NCBI RefSeq assembly: GCF_000002865.3
Contig: NW_001865049.1
Coordinates: 776,774-840,773 of the forward strand
From: Monosiga brevicollis MX1
Lineage: Eukaryota; Opisthokonta; Choanoflagellata; Craspedida; Salpingoecidae
DNA: 64,000 nucleotides
Direction of reading: 5' to 3'
Below the pieces are notes generated by a model, which was not told where the DNA came from, searched no databases, and saw only the letters and a list, made by a program, of their open reading frames with translations. Every line of letters starts with the position of its first letter. Position 1 is the stretch's first letter. Positions 1 through 12,600 of the stretch are shown here, one piece after another. The translations under genes and the position numbers were made by a program.

Positions 1-82
<82 letters not shown>
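1..82. repeat. (CA)n microsatellite
   Basis: An uninterrupted CA dinucleotide run opens the window and is cut by the window edge, so its full length is unknown. Confidence 0.97.
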
Positions 83-88
<6 letters not shown>

Positions 89-236
89 GAATGGAGAGAG
101 GATCTTGTAAGCTAGGCCGCGTTACACATGGACTGGACATGATGGTGCGTCATGATGATGGAAGGATTCTTTCTCTCTTCTCTCTCTGTGAAACGCTCTC
201 CCTCTCTCACAAACTCTCAACACACATCCTCTCAAA

Positions 237-304
237 CCGACCCAACAGCGAACGCTCTCTCTCTCTCAAACTCTCTCTCTCTCTCTCAAACTCTCTCTCT
301 CTCT
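237..304. repeat. CT-rich tract with CAAA interruptions
   Basis: CT dinucleotide runs are broken by AAA. The tract ends about 190 bp before the oxidase start codon. The same type of tract recurs upstream of several other genes in the window. Confidence 0.85.
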
Positions 305-495
305 GATGTTCACATGTCAAATCCATGCTCGAAAGGGCAGTGGCATTTGAAGAACAAGAATTCCGTTGGCATATGCACGACGCAGAGGAGGGAGCTTCAT
401 GGCAATAGAGGCAACGGGTTGACGTGGAGGCACGACGCGTCAAGCAAGCTCATCCTGTGGACGCAGGCGTTGGCCTGATTCGGCTTGGGTACACG

Positions 496-1359
496 ATGCG
501 GCAAACAAGCCTCCTGGGCCTTGTGGCCCTGCTGCTGTGCGGGCTGGCCACGGGGCTGCACTCGGCGGAAGATACATCGACAGATGCTGCAGCGACGGCA
601 GATCGGGCACGAGCCATGCAGATGCTGCCGGCCAAACGCTTCTCCGCCAGTCATCCCGCTGCGCTTCCTGAAGTGCTGAACAGCCACCTTCGTCGCCACG
701 CCGCACGTTATGGGCACGCGGTGCGCGCCTGCGAGGCCTGGTCGACCTCAGACCTCAACGCCGTACTCGCAGAGTTGGTGCAGCAAGGTTTGGCTGACGA
801 CGGCGCTCGCTCGCTTCTGGCCCTATACGCACAACGAGGCGAGCCACGGCGCCTTCGCCTCTCCTCCCTGGCCGCCTACTCGGCCGCTTGGCAGCAGGAA
901 GAGGAGCTCATCGACCGTCTAGGCGCGGCTTCTCGCGAAGCCCAGCTCCTGCGTGCCGGTAAATGCTACGAAGCCAGCATGCTGTACATCCATGGCGCCT
1001 CCTCCAAGGTCAAGCAAGGGCTTAGCACGGCCTTCAACGTCCCGCTTCTACCCGAGGGGCCCCTGGCCACGTTGGTCACTGATCACATCTCGGCCATGCG
1101 TTTGACCCCCACCGCCGACCCTGCCACATCGAGCCCGATTGACTCAAATGTTCTCAACACGGTTCAGGACCAAGTTGTCTGCGTCCGTTGTCACGTCACG
1201 CCCAACGCCACCTTCTCGCCTCGTCAATACGACGTGGTGGTCAACGGCTCGCACCCCCTCCTTCGCTCCCCCCAGGTGCGTTTCTAGTGCTCATCCGGCC
1301 TGAAGAAGCACCGCCATCCTGGGTCGTGCAGCCCGCTTCATTCCGCCTCACCTCTTCTG

Positions 1360-1409
<50 letters not shown>

Positions 1410-4400
1410 TCCTTCTTGCTCCTGCCAACTCCGCTTGACCACACTCGTGTCTTTCGCCTTTTAGGTGTTGCGCTCCGCGCAGGGCGTGCTCAACGCCACC
1501 CTCGACGTGGGCGTGGCTCGGCTCTCGGGTGGCCCCCTCGAATTTAACGTGCGTGCCTACAATGGTGGCACCCCTGGGCCCACGCTTTGGGTCCAGCCTG
1601 GTGACTCAATACACGTGACACTCAACAATCACCTGGAGGCGCCCGACGCTTGTCAGGCCGGCCCATCGGGAGCCGGCCCAGACTCCAACTTTTATCGCTG
1701 TCCCAACACCACCAACATCCACTTGCACGGCCTCTGGGTCACCCCGCACGACGTCTTTCGCGGCATCGGCCCAGGTGGTCGTCTCACTCAAACCTACAGT
1801 CTCACGACCGACCATGCGCCAGGCACCAATTGGTACCACCCCCATTTTCACGGCTCCGTTTCCCTCCAACTTGCCATGGGTATGGCCGGTGCAGTCGTGG
1901 TGGATGACCCCCCCAACAGTTTGCCCCCGGCTCTCGAGGCGCTTCGAAGCCGCGACCACGTCATGCTTCTGCAATCCATCGAATACTTCAACTACACGCA
2001 AGATGACATCAACTGCCCCTATGAAGATGGCCTCTCTCATTGCCACAACATGGATGGCGCCGGCTCGCTCGCCACCCTGCGAGCCTTTAGCTCTGACGCC
2101 CTGCCGCTCAATATGGAGCGCCGCGACCCGGGTTACGGTTATCCCATTGATGGCGTCTACTTTCTGCTCAATGGCCAGTTTCAGCCCGTGGTTACCATGC
2201 AACCCGGGGAATATCAGCGCTGGCGCCTTGTCAATGGCGCCCATCAGGCGAGTCTCTCCCTCAGCGTTCCAGGATGCACCGTTTGGCTTTTGTCCATGGA
2301 CGGCGTGTACCTTAGCAGCCCCCGTCTCAAGAACACATCTTACCCTCTTGTTCTTGCCCCCGGGGCGCGCGGTGACGTGGCCGTATCCTGTGCAATGCCG
2401 GGCCTCTTTGAGCTTCGGTCCAACGAGAATCCAGACGTGTGGAACCTCGGTGCTCAGGAGGGCTTCAACACGGGTGTCATCGCCCTTGTCAACGTTTCGG
2501 GACCTAACCTCAACATGTCCGCGCCCACACGCTTGCCCTCCCGCCCAGCTTATCTTCAAGATCTTCGGCCTGCATCGGTTCCCGCAGGCAACACGCGCAA
2601 CGTGTCCTGGGATCTCATTCGCCTCATCAACAACACAGCTGGTTTGACCGACGTGCCCATTTACGGCGTTTCGCAGCAAGCTTTCAATGCTTCAAACCCT
2701 TCACGAGACTGCATCAACGCTCGCAGTGGCGTGCAAGAATGGCAGCTTGTCAACCCAATCTGGATCTGCAATGCCTCCGTCACAACGTGCCTGTCCACCA
2801 TGGACCGCAATGCCGCTTCAGGGGCACTTTTACGGGACTACCAGGAGCCCGTTACGCTGTCGCACGGCTTTCACCTTCACACCTTTAAGTTTCAGGTGGC
2901 CAGCGATAGCAACGGTGGAGTCAGCGCCGACTATGAACTCGGTGACTGGCGAGACACGGTCACCACCCCACTCGCGGGGTGGGTCCGGATCCGCTGGCAG
3001 CCCCAAACGTTTGAAGGTGTGATTCCCTGGCACTGCCATATGTCGGTGCATTCAGACCGCGGGATGATTGGAGCCTCTACGGTGGCATCGCAATGCCCCG
3101 CCGCACCAAATGCCGTGTCCCGAGCACGAGCTGCCGCTCAGGCACGCGCGCGCCCTGCCATGGCCCATCTCGCCTCTGGTAATTGGGAACCTCGCTTGGG
3201 TAATTTCACTTGGAACGTCAGCACGCACAGCCCAGCCGCGCAAGCCCTCTTCAACGAGGCCACCATGATGGCATTTGGTTTCGCCCGCGATGCCGCCAGT
3301 GCCACCTACCTCCGTGCCTTGCAGGCCGATCCTACTTGCGCCATGTGTGCCTGGGGCGTGGCCTATGCCAACGGACCCTTCTTGAATCATCCGGAATGCA
3401 GCAACGCCACCTGTGGACTGGGCTTTGAGTATGCAGAGCTAGCTGCGACGCTGGCTGCTAACCACAGCGTCACTGCCGCCGAAGCAATGCTGATCCGGGG
3501 CATGCAACAGCGCTACAGCCAGGATCCAAAGGCAAATCAGACGGCCCACTTTATGGCCTATGCCCAAGCCCTCAACGCCACTGCGCTGGTCCACAGCGAC
3601 CCCACACTTGCTGCCTTTGCAGCGGAGGCGTATATGCTTCTTCACTGCCAAGATGACGGCTATCATTTCAACTTTCCCAACGGGACGCCTGTGCCAGACT
3701 TGGCCTGGGTAATTGACCTGTTGGGGTCCTATCTCTTCTACCCCAACACCAACGATGTCCTGCCGGGCCCCCGACACCCGTTTGTGTCGCACCTGTACAT
3801 TCATGCCGTCGAGCCATCCGGTGCAGGCATGGGTCCCAATGCCGCGGGTCGTGCCTTCGGCGTGGCACAGCGCCTGAGCTCGGTGCTTCCCAACGTCACC
3901 AGTCTCTGGCAGCACCTGCAGCACATGCCGGCGCACATTTTCTTGCGCACGGGCTACTATGGGTTGGGTGTAGCTGCCAACATGATTGCGCACGCTTCGG
4001 ATGCCACCTGGCTCAACCACAGCCTTGTCCCCTACGGTCCTGGACATAACTTGATTTTCCTCATCTATTGCGCCTGCATGGATGGCCAATCAAGCACTGC
4101 TATCCACTACGGCGAGGTGGTGCGCCAGGTGTACCAGGCTGCTCCAGGTAGGCACGGGACTCTACTCGTGTATTGCGGCATGTATTTGGTTAATGCCATG
4201 TGCTTTGTGATACCACGTTGCTTTGTCGTGGCGAACCTTCCTTGTTGCCCCATCTCTTCCTCACCGAGTTTGCCTGGTGTGCCTATGCGTGCCGCATAGA
4301 TCGCCCTGACGGACCCGGGGCAGATCTGGCGTACAATTGGCCGGCCACTACGTTTGTACGCTTTGGCAGTTGGGACGCCATTCTGGCTGCTGACTGGTTT

Positions 4401-4952
4401 ACCATGCCACGCCCATTTCCGTACCAGCAGGCTCTGGCGCACTACGCCATCGGACTTGCGCAAGCCCACACGGGCAACGTGACTGGCGCACGCGCCTCGC
4501 TTCAAAACTTGCAGCGCGTCCAGGCTACTCTGACGGGACGAGCGGCCACGTATTGCCGTGTTGCCAACTGGACGTTGGGCGCTGCAGTGGCGCGGGCCAC
4601 GGGTCCCGCAGGTGTGCCCACCGCGTTGTCACTGCTCAGCACAGCCGTGGCTGAGCAGATGGGCTGGCCATATGATGAGCCTCCAGACTTTCATCAACCC
4701 ATCCAGCAGTGTTTGGGACAGCTGCAGTTGGAGCTGGGCAACTATTCGGCCGCCTACGACACGTTTCAGGCCAATCTGGCCCACTATCCCAACAACGGCT
4801 GGGCACTCTGGGGCTTGCTACAGGCAGTGCAACACCTCCCCTACGACCCCAGTCGTCCCAGCGCCGCAAGTATTACAACCCGGCTGTCAGCGGCCTGGGA
4901 ACGTGCCGATGTTCCCCTAACCAGTGCCTGTGCGTTGATCCACTTTCCATAA
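496..4952 (+). CDS. Secreted multicopper oxidase fused to a C-terminal TPR domain
   Basis: Exons 496-1275, 1465-4147 and 4300-4952 join in phase to give about 1371 residues. The start at 496 is chosen because a signal peptide follows directly (MRQTSLLGLVALLLCGLATG). Residues up to about 230 match no domain I know. A laccase-like oxidase follows with four copper-site motifs in order: HLHGLW (near residue 347), WYHPHFHG (about 383), HGFHLHTF (about 727) and HCHMSVHSDRGM (about 783). Such enzymes oxidise phenols or metal ions and reduce oxygen to water. From about residue 830 the sequence changes to a TPR-type helical repeat with the motifs CAMCAWG, HLYIHAVE and HMPAHIF, known to me from bacterial TPR proteins. 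Many N-glycosylation sequons support secretion. Intron 1 contains a 47-nt T run. The oxidase call is firm; the joint role of the two halves is unknown. Confidence 0.9.
1362..1408 (+). repeat. Poly(T) run inside oxidase intron 1
   Basis: A homopolymer of about 47 T lies between the donor at 1276 and the acceptor ending at 1464. It is long for a polypyrimidine tract and probably length-polymorphic. Confidence 0.9.
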
Positions 4953-5685
4953 GCCTCCCACCTGTCACAACGAGTCGATGCAAGCAGGCCTTCCCCCTGT
5001 TCTCGTTAGTTTCTCGTGCTCCCTTTTACGAATTGACATGCGCGTGCACATTCTGTGGCGTCACGGCGATCACCTGCGTGCGCCCCATCGTCGTCTTTAT
5101 GTCTCCTCTTGTCTGTACAAAATGTCAAGGTGACAACGCCGCGTCAATTGCTTGACGTTTTCCATGTAATCTTCTCTCAAGGATGAAACGACAAGAAGGG
5201 GGAAAAAAAAATGCCCACACACTTTGGAACAAAATTTGAAAGACCTGATCCGTTTTTTTTAGGCATTTGGCACGATCTGGCGTCAGCAGCAGCAATGTGA
5301 AATCAGGCCCTGATCACCACCAGGGAGTATCATGTGTCGACGATCGCGCCAAGCAGAAAGAGCAGCAAATCATCTCTGGCGCAGTTGCACCACAAAATTG
5401 ACCCTGAAAATTCATTTTTTTTTTCGCCTTTCTGTTTTTCGGAAGCTAGCTTGCATGCATGAACTTTGTCAGATACTTCTTTCCTCTGACATTGCGAACA
5501 CGGCATTTTTTAGAACGACAAGTTGAGCGACAGGCACAGGTGGATACGAGGCGACAACGGCCGGCTCCTGGGGTCGTGTGTCAAGGTGGCAACTGAAAGA
5601 CGGAACCGCAATAGCATTACGACTGCTCGGGGGTTGTATGGGCTTGTGAGTGAACGTCTGATCCTCCTGCGCGTGGTGCGCCACC
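4953..5685. other. Intergenic region, oxidase to exchanger
   Basis: No supported coding sequence is seen. The stretch holds short A and T runs and should contain the oxidase 3' end and the exchanger promoter. I see no distinctive motif. Confidence 0.6.
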
Positions 5686-8600
5686 ATGGCGCCCACGGCT
5701 CTGGCCGTTGGGCTCACCACCATGAGCCTGTGCGCACTGCTGCATGCCGTGGCCTTGCCAGAGGGCGCACGAAACGGGGGCGCCCATGTGATTCATCCAC
5801 AGGAGCTGCGGCCCATCCCCAAAGCGACAGAGGTAAAGCACGACTTGTCGGATGATCGGGGTGCCGAGGGGCGCCATGCTGTACAGTTTGGTCTTGCGAC
5901 CATATCGAGTTTTTAATCCGTGCTCGCTCTAACCTGGATTGTTGCGTTGCTTCTCAGGCTCCCGCTGCATCAACTATGCTCAATGTCAGGTCAGAAACTC
6001 GTGCAAAAGCTTTGCAGTCGCTTTCTTTTGAAGTGACGTAAATCTTGTACAGACGCCGCTCTTGGCGGATGCACAGCGGTTGATGCGCACGTGTGCGTGC
6101 GCGTGTGTGTGTGGATGTGACGAGTGTTGGTGTGCGAACCCGGGCCTTGTCTTGGCTGTCCTGGTCCCGCTAGCTGACACGCGGCTTTTTGATTCCTGCA
6201 ACTACCAATATCACGTGTACATGTTTTAGCAGCCAGGGCAATGCCTCCGCTGCGCCGGAGAAGGACAGTCAGACGGGATCAAGCAATCGGCTGCTGGATT
6301 TCAATACACTCGTACGATGAATATTCTGCACGCGAGCCCAGCGCAGCAGCCTTTGTCGTTGCTCAGACACCTGACATGCGCCATGACTGATTATAGGATT
6401 CGGCTGAAGTAGAGACCAACGCCAGCTTGCACCTCTTCCTGGTCATTGCTGCTCTGGGTAGCTCCCTGTTTCTCATCTACTGGCTGGCCAAGAGCCGATG
6501 GAGCTTTCTGCCTGACTCGGTGGCCGTCATTGCGTTGGGTTCGTCGTTACCAGAGGCCGCAGAGAGGACTTCGCTTTGACGGGGTTTGGAGGCTCAAAGG
6601 AGTCGTTCAGTGGTGGGCTCGAGACTCAGCTTGCTCTCCTACGCACCTCTCCTAGGGGCCCTCATCGCCGTGGTCTTTCGCTTCGATGACATGGGCTGGG
6701 AGCGTGCCGAAGCTTTTGACCCCACTGTGTTCTTCTTGTACCTCCTTCCTCCCATCATCTTTGAATCAGGGTACGAGTAGGCGGCAGGCTACTCTTGTGA
6801 CTCTAAATCCCTCTCAGTTTCATGCTTCACTTCCTCTCACCTGGCCGGTCTTGTGCTTGTGCAGATACTCTCTACAGCGAGGTGCTTTCTTCAGCAAATT
6901 GGGCACTATTCTGATATTTGCTGTGATTGGCACCATTCTCTCTACGATTGTTGTTGGGGGTGGTTTCATCCTTCTCATGGAATATGGCTACATTCCCAAC
7001 TTTGGCACCATCCAAGTGTGCGTCAAACTGCCGATGCCCCAATTCGCTTTCGCGGCACACATTGCTGTTTTGCACGATGACTCATGAAGAAAAAAACAAA
7101 CAACACCCCCCTCCCCCCCGACGTCCTGGGGCTATTCTTCATGCTTGCCGAGGCAGGTTTGCATTTGGTTCTCTGATCTCTGCGGTGGATCCCGTGGCGA
7201 CGCTGGCCATTTTTCAAGCTCTGGACATTGATGCGAGCCTCTACATGCTGGTGGGTCAAGTCAGCTGGTGACTACATATGTAAATACATGCACTGTGCGT
7301 GCTTACAACACACATTTGCTCATTCCCGTCTCGTAGGTGTTTGGCGAGAGCGTTTTGAATGACGCCGTGTCCATCGTTCTCACTCGAAGTATCATTGAGA
7401 TTGGTATCAAGCACCACTTCACATCTGGACTGCTGTATTCCGTGCGTGAATGTTGCACCGCTTGTGTCGTGCGGCTCCGGGCCCTCGTCTTTTCTGGATG
7501 AAGCGTTTTCCCCATTGATGAACCGGGGCCCGCTGTTTCGCGACGCCATGCTCTGGGATATTGCGTTGATAGGTTTTTTGGGAATTTATCGTCGCTTCAG
7601 TGGGATCAGCCTTGATCGGCGTTTTGGCTGGCTTCTTGTGCGCCCTCGTGACGAAGCATCTGGACTTGTTTCAACTCCCTGCCGTCGAGTTTGCTTTTGT
7701 GTGCATTTTTGCTTACTTGTACGTCCAGTCAGCCTGGTCACGGCTTGCCAGAAAGTTTGCGACTGCTCGTGATATTGCCCCATAGCTTCCTCGCTCGCTT
7801 CTCGATCCTTGCTGTATTTCATCACCGGGATTCCCTACCATGCAGGCCCTATCTCTTGGCGGAGGGCTGGGATTTGAGTGGCATCATGGCAATTCTCTTT
7901 GCCGGCATTACCACAGCACACTATGCGCACGGGAACCTGTCCCCCACCACCAAAGGTATCGTGCTCAGATTGACGATGCGAGCTGGCTGCATTCTCCTCA
8001 ACACCTTGCTTCAAGGCACTGAACCCATATTGCTGGCTTGTGGTAACAGTGACAGTCAAGCAGGCATTTCGAACCACCGCCCTTCTCGCCGAGACGGCCG
8101 TCTTCTTGTATATTGGTACGGGTGCCGATGGCAAAAGTAGCCACAGCTCACGCCCAAGACTTGGCTCACCCTCTCTTGCTTTATCTGGGGCCTGTGATCA
8201 GGCATGGCTCTTTTCAGTTTTCGCTTGGACATCCGGGTGGACATTGTTTGTTACAGGTAGCTTAATTGGCCCACCAGGGGGGTAGAGGAGTTGGGGTTGG
8301 GGTTGAGCAGCTGCTACCACACGTGACATTCATCATCTCATTTGCGGCACCTCTCTGGTGTTGGCTGTGCCTTCCAGTTTGCTGCTATGTTTGCTGGGCC
8401 GAGCTGCTAACATATTTTCGCTCTCCATGTCGGTCAATGTCTTTGCCAATGCACAAATCAGCTCCAAGCACCAGTTTATCATGTGGTTTTCCGGCCTGCG
8501 CGGTGCCATTGCATTTGCTTTGGCGCTGCATCTTCCGCTCGAACTATTTGACGTCGAGGTCAAGAATGTCTTTGTGTCAACAACGCTCATGGTGGTGCTC

Positions 8601-9185
8601 TGCACCATCGTGCTTTTTGGCTGTTCAACAATGCCATTGCTTCAATGTTTGCGCTCCCGCCGCAAGGGCAGTGGTAGCAAATCCCCGACACGAACTGCGT
8701 CGCAAGACGGTATGCCCTCTTCGCCGGGGTAGCTTGTGTTGTGCCCTAAACAGCAATGCTTGTGGTACTGTCACTCCCCCATGTTCATCACATGCCCACA
8801 CTCGCAAACGCAGCAGAGGAGCCAAACTCGTGGCTGGTACGCGTGGACACCAAGTACTTGCAGCCGCTACTGCGTCGACGTGGTCAACGCCTAGGGGTAC
8901 GTAGGTGGGGCATCCAAGGACCATTTTTTATTTTCATTCTTTGGAAATGGATGTGACTTGGACACATGTATCAATATTTCTGTTTTTTAAACAGACATGA
9001 ACTAATTTTTTTTTTCCTTTTGGGTGGATGTTTCATCGCCTTACTAGGCCAACTCTTCAGAGCAGGAACAGGAGCTACACGCCCTTACTGAGCAGTGGCA
9101 GCAAAAGTTGGAGGAGTTGCAGAGTGAAAGTACTTTCATTCGCTCTCGTATCAGCGACGAGGGCCTGGAGCAACCTGTGAGCTAA
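5686..9185 (+). CDS. SLC9A6/7/9-like: Na+/H+ exchanger, organellar NHE6/7/9 type
   Basis: A many-exon gene that opens with a signal-like leader (ATG at 5686) and ends at TAA 9183-9185. Exons include 5686-5832, 5958-5989, 6230-6311, 6397 to about 6538, and others near 6656-6777, 6865-7017, 7155-7250, 7337-7440, 7580-7720, 7845-7975, 8067-8115, 8200-8256, 8378-8708, 8815-8890 and 9048-9185. Diagnostic CPA1 segments appear in the usual order: LPPIIFESGYSL, FGSLISAVDPVATLAIFQAL, VFGESVLNDAVSIVL, YLLAEGWDLSGIMAILFAGI and FIMWFSGLRGAIAFALAL. A late segment, TKYLQPLLRRRG, matches the tail of animal NHE6/7/9, which exchange Na+ or K+ for H+ in endosomes and trans-Golgi. The last exon is acidic and Gln/Glu-rich, likely a cytosolic tail. 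Some exon ends are approximate. Confidence 0.92.
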
Positions 9186-9639
9186 TGTCCAGCATTAGCA
9201 GCCGTCACTGACATGTGAATCGATTTTATCCCGTGAGCCAGATCTCACTGTGCTTCATGGCAGCAAATGTTTCCATTTGTTCTCATGAAGTGCGAGAGGT
9301 GCAGCAGCATTATCTCAATTATTTTTTATGTTCATGTTCGTTGCACAAGGCCAAGCCTCGACGGTCAGCAGGAGGCTCGACTCTCAGGACATCATCAGAT
9401 GCATGGTCAGAAGTCAGACAGGCCAGTCAAAAGAAAACGCAATGGCTTATGTTCAAAGACAAACCCGCGCGCAATAATATTAGGTACATACAAAGATGAG
9501 GGTTCAAAAACGTCCCGCAAAAGAAAATGAAACGAAAAACACAGAAGACAAAAAAAAAATAAACGGCGAGGGTGGGGTCATGAAGGAGAAAAAAATCAAA
9601 ACGAAAAGATTAACCGAGCTTTCGACAGCGAATATGGGG
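9186..9639. other. Intergenic region between convergent genes
   Basis: A gap between the exchanger and the large minus-strand gene. It is A-rich near 9530-9610. No coding sequence is supported; it should hold both 3' ends. Confidence 0.55.
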
Positions 9640-12600
9640 TCATGCTTCATCGGGTGCAAACGCATTGATGAGCTCAGGTTGATCGGCAAATTTAACACGC
9701 GTCCTAGCCGTTGCTGAAGTACCAGCTGCCTGGCGACGGCGACCCCGTCGCTGTGCTGGATGCTGTGTTTCCATCAAGGCTGCACTTTCCTCGAAAAACT
9801 TGCTGTGAGACAACAGCTCAAAGATTGCAGTCAGCTCAGGGTTGGTGCCATGGCACAAGCGCAGCTTGACGCACATCTACCACGACAGGCGTGCATAATT
9901 GACTTGAGGACAGCCCCTGTGCATGGAAAAGCAAGATGCGGACCAGCAGCGAATTGAAAGCTTTTTGACACCAACCTCGGGGATGCGAGCACATGATTTC
10001 GCGTGGATGCCAGCAGCCTCGCAAAGTTCGAGTTGATCTCGAAGCTCAACAGCCATGCTACGATCAGAGAGGTTGAATGCAACATTGTAAGATGGTACTT
10101 TGCTCAGCCCCGATTGCAAGAGGCATCTTGGACCAGGGCAGACTGAAGAGGTAGTACATACCGACACAGGGTGTAGGATTGGGACTCGGTACGCATCGGC
10201 AGCTCAGCGAAGGCCAGAATGCGTTCAAGACAATATTGCATGATGAGCTGACGCGTTTTGGCTTCAATGTCGTCGCCACAACTGCGAACCAAACCCAAAA
10301 GTGCTTCTTGCAGCCAGTCATGCCGCAATATGATACGGTCATCTGGGGTATGCCAGAGCAAAGCGCGAAGGCAAAAGACGGCATGGCGAAAGGCTTGGTG
10401 CGTGGAAAACAGCGCGTGGCAATCGCACGCTCGCCAGCCACGCCCTTGAAAGACAATCAAGCACAACAATTGCAGAATGGCATCCTGTTCCTCCTCCTCC
10501 TCCTTCTCCTCCTCCGTGTCATCTTCACTGGCATCTTCATCGCTGTCGTCGTTGCTCTCATCGTCGCCACTGCCATCACTGCCATCGTCATCATCTTCCT
10601 CGTCGCTGCTGATATCATCAAGCTGAAGCAACAGGTAGCTATCGAGATCACTCTGCGGCTCATCCGAGGGCCGATCCACGTCCTTTTCCTTCTCGCTTGG
10701 GCGGCGTGAAGTGGGTTGGGTCCGGGCATTGGCCAAGGTCGGGCAAAGGGTTGACAAAGCCTCAACCAGCGCCAGACTAGCGATGGTCCGCAGAGAAGCA
10801 CGCGGCAGGCACGTCCGAAGCTCAGCCTTGATTGAGCTCCAGACTTCCATATCAATGCCCATGGCGCAGAGTTGAAGCAGCACCGAGCCAATGTCTGGGG
10901 AGTGCTTCGTGAGGTGGCTAAAGGTTCGAGAACGTCCGATGCGAGAGCGCACGTCGCCATTTACCACAACAGCGTTGCGCTCATGGTCAAAACTGCTGCG
11001 CCGGTGGGTGGGATCGTCGTTGGAAGGTTTGTAGTCAAGGTCCACCGTGGTGATACCGGGTGTGTATTCGAGGCCTCGGCACGCGTCGGGGTTGGCATCA
11101 GTAATCACGGTCACGTTGTCGGGCCACCAGCGGGGCAAGATGTGGCGCCAACGACTGACGTGGGTGCAGCCTTGCAAAACCAATACAAAGTGCGACTGGG
11201 GCTGAGCCATGACCAATTCCTGCAAGGAGCTGCGCATCATGTACTCAACGTCACGTGGGATGCGCCGCATCGAGCAGGGCTCCAGGGCTTGTTCCATGAC
11301 AGGGCCCAACTGGCCGGTTTCAAGGGACTCGACCTCAACCAGCCGCATGAAGGATGGCTCTATCAACTCGACCAGCTCATTGTGCTGAATGCTGGACTTG
11401 TGGACGCCGTTGGGCGTGCCTATGGCACCGAGATAGGAGCGACGATAATTGAAGAAATAGTGAGCCGGTGTTTCGGTTGTCTCAAACATATTAGGGCTTG
11501 CTGCGTTTCCTGGATGGTGCAAAAGGTCCATAGCTTGCGTTGCCACGAGGTTGACAAAGCTGGTTGGCACGATGTGGCAGTACTCGCGGCTGTAGGCTGC
11601 CTCCGTCAGGTTTTGGTGTGAAACGCACACGCAAGGCACTTTGTACCGATCCTGGTCAAGAATGGGTGGTGGCTCATGGGCTTCAGCTGTTGTTTCAACG
11701 TTGGCTGGCTTGCTCCCATGGCCAGAAGAAGTCTCCTGAGATTCACTGGACTGGCCCTTCGCCTCTGGAGTCACGGCGGTGGTGCTGATTCCCGCTGACA
11801 TCGAGTTGATAGGACCAGAGGCCGAAGCCATGGCAGTGGCGAGGGAGGAGCCAGGCACTGTGGCTGAGCTGCTGTATGAGCTTGTTTCACTGATGTTGCT
11901 GGCAGCCAGAGATCCAGCAGAGGAACGCGGCGAAACGCGGCGGCTACTACTCTCGCTGCCCGACTCTTCGCGAATCATGCTCAGAGGCAAAGGGGAGAAG
12001 GCACGCAGGGGCGTGCTTGGAACTGGCAGCGAGTTGGCCAGGATGGGCGGGCTGCCAGCATTCTGCGGTGTGGGCGTGGCCCCGGGGCTGGCGACAGCGT
12101 GGCTGCTGAATGAACTTCGAGCAGACACGTTTGCTGGTGGTTGCCAACCGGGGACTGGCTTCATCTTGCCGAGTTGCATGGCTGCACACACGTCGCCGGT
12201 GCGCCGGACAGACTCGCCTGTGACAAAGTGGCAGTTGATAAGATTGCGAGACACACGAATACGGAGATTGCATTCGCTGGCAATAATGGTGCCCTTGGCC
12301 ATGCGTGATGGCGACCGATTCATGAGCCGATTGCGCGTTCCGGGCGAGCCCGGGTGGCGCCGCGGCAACGGAATGGTGTTGTCTAAGGGCAGCGGGGTGG
12401 AAAGGCCCCGATCCATGCCAGAGCTGGTCACAGCCACGAGCATGCGTTCGACGCCTATTGCCTTGGCATTGATATTGTCGTCACGCGAGGCGACTGATGA
12501 GCCATAGCCCGTATTGGTAAAAGCACGGCGCCTTGGGTACTGTGTGGGGGCTGCAGTGCGCGAGATACCGCGCAACGGGCTGGCCTGAGAGTCACGAAGC

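Noticed and set aside
1174-1200. CxxCH heme-c-like motif (CVRCH) in the oxidase N-terminal part
   Set aside because: The protein has a secretory signal peptide, and eukaryotes attach heme c only in mitochondria or plastids. The match is one short motif and is probably chance.
1606-2679. Long minus-strand frame of 357 codons inside the oxidase gene
   Set aside because: It lies opposite strong copper-oxidase coding sequence and has no family features. Codon bias on the plus strand explains the lack of stops.
10179-10709. Plus-strand frame rich in Leu, Ile and Val that looks like a membrane protein
   Set aside because: It is the antisense of the Asp/Glu tract of the large minus-strand gene; GAG/GAC codons read backwards give Leu and Val.
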